A stretch of 64,000 nucleotides of DNA, taken from Bradyrhizobium tropiciagri. Lineage in GTDB: Bacteria > Pseudomonadota > Alphaproteobacteria > Rhizobiales > Xanthobacteraceae. Shown here piece after piece: positions 61,818-64,000 of this stretch. Made by a program: the position numbers and the translations under genes. Position 1 is the stretch's first letter, and each line of letters starts with the position of its first letter. The DNA is taken from contig NZ_JAFCKH010000004.1 in assembly GCF_018130505.1 (NCBI RefSeq), positions 186,001 to 250,000 of the forward strand. Reading direction: 5' to 3'. A model generated the notes under the pieces. It made no database searches, was not told the origin of the DNA, and saw only the letters and a list, made by a program, of their open reading frames with translations.

Positions 61818-62501
61818 CTAGCCCTGGATGCGCAGCAGTTCGGCGATGATGCGTGGCTTCATCCAGCCGACCTTGTCGATGATCTCCTGGCGCAGCGCGT
61901 CCTTCTCCGCCTCATATTGCTCGCCCGAAATGCCGCCCTGGCCGCCGGTCGCCGTGACGCCGAAGGATTCCAGCAACGCCTCGTGGCGCGCTTTCCATTC
62001 GGTGATGCAGTTGGTGACGGTCTCGGTGACCGGAGGCACCGTTCCTGGATGGCCGGCGATGCCGCACAGCTGCTTGGTGCGCTCATCGGCCGCCAGCATC
62101 AGCACGTTCCAGTCGTCGAAGCCGATCAGGTCCATCGATGCATAGAGGAACGCGCCATGCTCGCCGTCCCAGATCGTGTGGTCGATCACCAGGAAGGGGA
62201 CGGCGCGGCAGTAGCCGTAGCGGGCGGTGTTGTCGCGGTTGAATGCCTCGGCGCGCTGCTCGAGCCGGGTTCGCGCCGCGGCGAACATCGCGATGTAGTC
62301 GTCTGCCGTCTTCCTGATGTTGCGCGGATCGTCGGGGTTGAAGCCGAGCTCGCGCAGCATCGAACCGATCTTCGGATCGTTCCAGATATCCTTCGGGAAG
62401 ACGCGCGTGACGCCATCGTCATCCGGCGTCGGATGCGTCATCTCCCTGACTTCGGCAAGGCTGTACTGCTTCTTTCCGAACGTGATCCTGCGCCCAAACA
62501 T
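61818..62501 (-). CDS. conserved-looking protein, unknown
   Basis: This 227-residue soluble protein (MFGRRITFGKKQYSLAEVRE) has a region RYGYCRAVPFLVIDHTIWDG and a charged helical end. No motif I can assign is present. It has no signal peptide or membrane span. The gene is transcribed with or just upstream of nothing obvious; it converges with the secreted-protein gene. Confidence 0.65.
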   Translation of the reverse strand: MFGRRITFGKKQYSLAEVREMTHPTPDDDGVTRVFPKDIWNDPKIGSMLRELGFNPDDPRNIRKTADDYIAMFAAARTRLEQRAEAFNRDNTARYGYCRAVPFLVIDHTIWDGEHGAFLYASMDLIGFDDWNVLMLAADERTKQLCGIAGHPGTVPPVTETVTNCITEWKARHEALLESFGVTATGGQGGISGEQYEAEKDALRQEIIDKVGWMKPRIIAELLRIQG

Positions 62502-62662
62502 CGTGACCGCCTTCTGCCAGAGCTGGTGGCGGGAGTATGGCGAAAGATGTCCAGATGTTTCTTAACCGGCCGGGAGGGCGGTGTTCCGATTGCGGAAGAG
62601 GATAACGCTGCGGTTAACGCGAAGCGGACAAGTCGATCGAATGCGCCGCGATCGATCGCGCG

Positions 62663-63754
62663 CTATTTGGCGGCGACGCTGCTCGATTTCGCCAGCGCCG
62701 GGCTGACGCGCGCAAACCGCACCACGAAGCGGGTGCCCTTGGGGGCCGGATCGCGCTCGACGCTGGCGTCGAGCTTGGCGGCCATCGCAGTGACGATGCG
62801 CTGGCCCATGCCGGTGCCGCGCGGATTGGCCTTGTCGTCGAAGCCGACGCCCTGATCGCTGATCGACAGCACGACGTCGTCGCCCTGCGGCTTGAGCTCG
62901 ACATGGATCGGCCCCGCGCCGTCAGGATAGGCGTATTTCACCGCGTTCATGACCAGCTCGTTGACGATGATGCCGATCGCGACCGCGCGGTCCGGGTCGA
63001 TCTCGATGGGGTCGGCGTGCAGCGTCAGCCGCGACATCTTGTTGCCCTCGGCCGAGCGGCGCAGGTCCTCGAGCAGCGCCTCGAGATACTGGTTGAGCAT
63101 CACCGTCTTGAAGTCGTGCGAGGTGTAGAGCCGGCGGTGCACCTGCGCGACCGCGGCGACGCGGCCCATCGCGTTGGTCAGCGCCGCCTTGACGTCGTCC
63201 TGGCTTGCGGAGTTGGCCTGCAGATGCAGCAGCGAGGCGATGATCTGCAGCGAGTTGCCGACGCGGTGATTGACCTCGCGCAGCAGCACCTCGCGCTCGG
63301 CGGCGAGCGCCGCATAGCGGTCGCGCGAGGCATGCACCTCGGCCTCGGCCTCGTCGCGCGCCTTCTGGATCGCCGCCTGCCGGATCGCGCCGTTGACCGC
63401 GACCTGGAGCAGGGGGATGAATTCGCCCCGGACGTCCTTGACCAGATAGTCGGCCGCGCCGGCCTTCAGCGCGGTCACCGCGATCGCCGAGTCCTGCGAG
63501 GCCGTGACGAACACCACCGGCGGCGCGTCGGCGATCTTCATGATCAGCTCGAGCGTCTCCAGCCCGTCGAGGCCAGGCATGTACTGATCCAGCGCGATGA
63601 CGTCGATGCCGCCCTGGGCAAGGCGATCGAGGCCGTCCTGGCCGTCGGCGGCGTGCACGACCTTGAAGCCGGCGCGCGTCAGCCTGCGTTCGACCAGGCG
63701 CGCCAGCGCCGCGTCGTCGTCGATATAGAGCAGGGTCGGCGTCTCGCTGGTCAT
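62663..63754 (-). CDS. receiver-HisKA_2 hybrid sensor kinase
   Basis: This 363-residue cytoplasmic protein has an N-terminal receiver (YIDDDAAL; Asp56 in VIALDQYMPGLD; AADYLVKD with Lys), a linking helix and a HisKA_2-type kinase with phospho-His163 in LLREVNHRVGNSLQ, followed by NELVMNAVKYAYP (N box) and DQGVGFDDKANPRGTGMGQR. The histidine kinase lies C-terminal to its own receiver. Its start overlaps the end of the next receiver gene by four bases, so the two are coupled. Confidence 0.92.
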   Translation of the reverse strand: MTSETPTLLYIDDDAALARLVERRLTRAGFKVVHAADGQDGLDRLAQGGIDVIALDQYMPGLDGLETLELIMKIADAPPVVFVTASQDSAIAVTALKAGAADYLVKDVRGEFIPLLQVAVNGAIRQAAIQKARDEAEAEVHASRDRYAALAAEREVLLREVNHRVGNSLQIIASLLHLQANSASQDDVKAALTNAMGRVAAVAQVHRRLYTSHDFKTVMLNQYLEALLEDLRRSAEGNKMSRLTLHADPIEIDPDRAVAIGIIVNELVMNAVKYAYPDGAGPIHVELKPQGDDVVLSISDQGVGFDDKANPRGTGMGQRIVTAMAAKLDASVERDPAPKGTRFVVRFARVSPALAKSSSVAAK

Positions 63755-64000
63755 AAAGCTGGCGGAACCTGAATCACGGAGAAGAACAGGCCAAGCTGGC
63801 GAATGGCGTTGGCGAAGCTTTCGTAGTTCACCGGCTTGGTGATGTAGACGTTGCAGCCGAGTTCGTAGCAACGCTTGATTTCCTGCGAGTCGTCGGTCGT
63901 GGTCAGCACGACCACCGGCGTCGACTTGAGGAACTTGTTTTCCTTGACCCGCTTCAGAATATCGATGCCGGTCATGTCAGGCAGATTGAGGTCGAGCAGG
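63751..64000 (-). CDS. response regulator receiver (3' part; 5' end outside window)
   Basis: The frame is open to the window edge and encodes LLDLNLPDMTGIDILKRVKE, then TPVVVLTTTDDSQEIKRCYE and NVYITKPVNYESFANAI, the second half of a CheY-like receiver with the phospho-Asp at the very edge and the conserved Lys before Pro. It is a stand-alone or C-terminal receiver. Its last codons overlap the kinase start (ATGA), indicating one operon. Confidence 0.92.
   Translation of the reverse strand, partial: LLDLNLPDMTGIDILKRVKENKFLKSTPVVVLTTTDDSQEIKRCYELGCNVYITKPVNYESFANAIRQLGLFFSVIQVPPAL

Noticed and set aside
1-64000. CRISPR arrays, insertion sequences, prophage
   Set aside because: No regularly spaced direct repeats, transposase, integrase or phage structural gene was found; the dispersed repeats are palindromes, not arrays.

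Overview
The window is high-GC, gene-dense chromosomal DNA from an alphaproteobacterium, most likely Bradyrhizobium or a close relative in Nitrobacteraceae. That is an inference from the gene set: GapR/DUF2312, PsiF, DUF6894 and BA14K small proteins, an NDUFA12-type complex I protein, a DUF2155-aat pair, a class II NrdJ reductase, a GGAAC-N16-CGTT (EcfG-type) promoter, and many dispersed palindromic repeats such as GTAGCCCGGATG...CATCCGGGCTAC. I found no IS element, prophage, CRISPR array, rRNA or tRNA.

Layout. 0-8.3 kb: metabolic and envelope genes (MBL-fold hydrolase, nitroreductase, acyl-CoA dehydrogenase, a chemotaxis receptor, FMN reductase plus SDR, L,D-transpeptidase). 8.4-15.7 kb: cell-envelope and small unknown proteins (RlpA lipoprotein, a Pro/Ala-rich membrane protein, a methyltransferase, DUF1993, a secreted CxxCH protein, two DUF6894 proteins and an adjacent 54-residue ORF). 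15.8-17.8 kb: a compact minus-strand operon (57-aa membrane protein, pyridoxal kinase, LysE exporter, CsaA). 17.9-30.1 kb: a repeat-rich stretch with small secreted proteins, a PLP enzyme, a flavin monooxygenase, a cobalamin-binding protein carrying a CarH-like Wx9EH signature and an N-terminal CxxC/CxxC motif, a ceramidase-like membrane protein, a metallophosphoesterase, gapR, and a second, broken gapR copy. 30.3-31.8 kb: one AT-rich orphan gene that looks foreign. 32.0-36.3 kb: nrdJ with a long structured leader and a good NrdR box. 36.5-41.4 kb: a hybrid histidine kinase and response regulator flanked by two paralogous EamA transporters. 41.4-50.1 kb: BA14K protein, NDUFA12 protein, a candidate structured small RNA, two head-to-head DJ-1 superfamily genes, a NhaD/ArsB-type transporter, hydrolase, SDR, DUF2155, aat. 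50.3-61.8 kb: a DASS transporter and a tightly packed RND efflux operon (adaptor, two permeases, outer-membrane lipoprotein) followed by two small secreted proteins. 61.8-64 kb: an unknown protein and a receiver-HisKA_2 kinase overlapping a cut-off receiver.

The points I would follow up first are the cobalamin-binding CxxC protein at 24.6-25.3 kb, the candidate RNA at 42.9-43.07 kb, the NrdR box and structured leader of nrdJ, the broken gapR duplicate, and the AT-rich orphan. Product names come from recognising motifs by eye. No database search was run.
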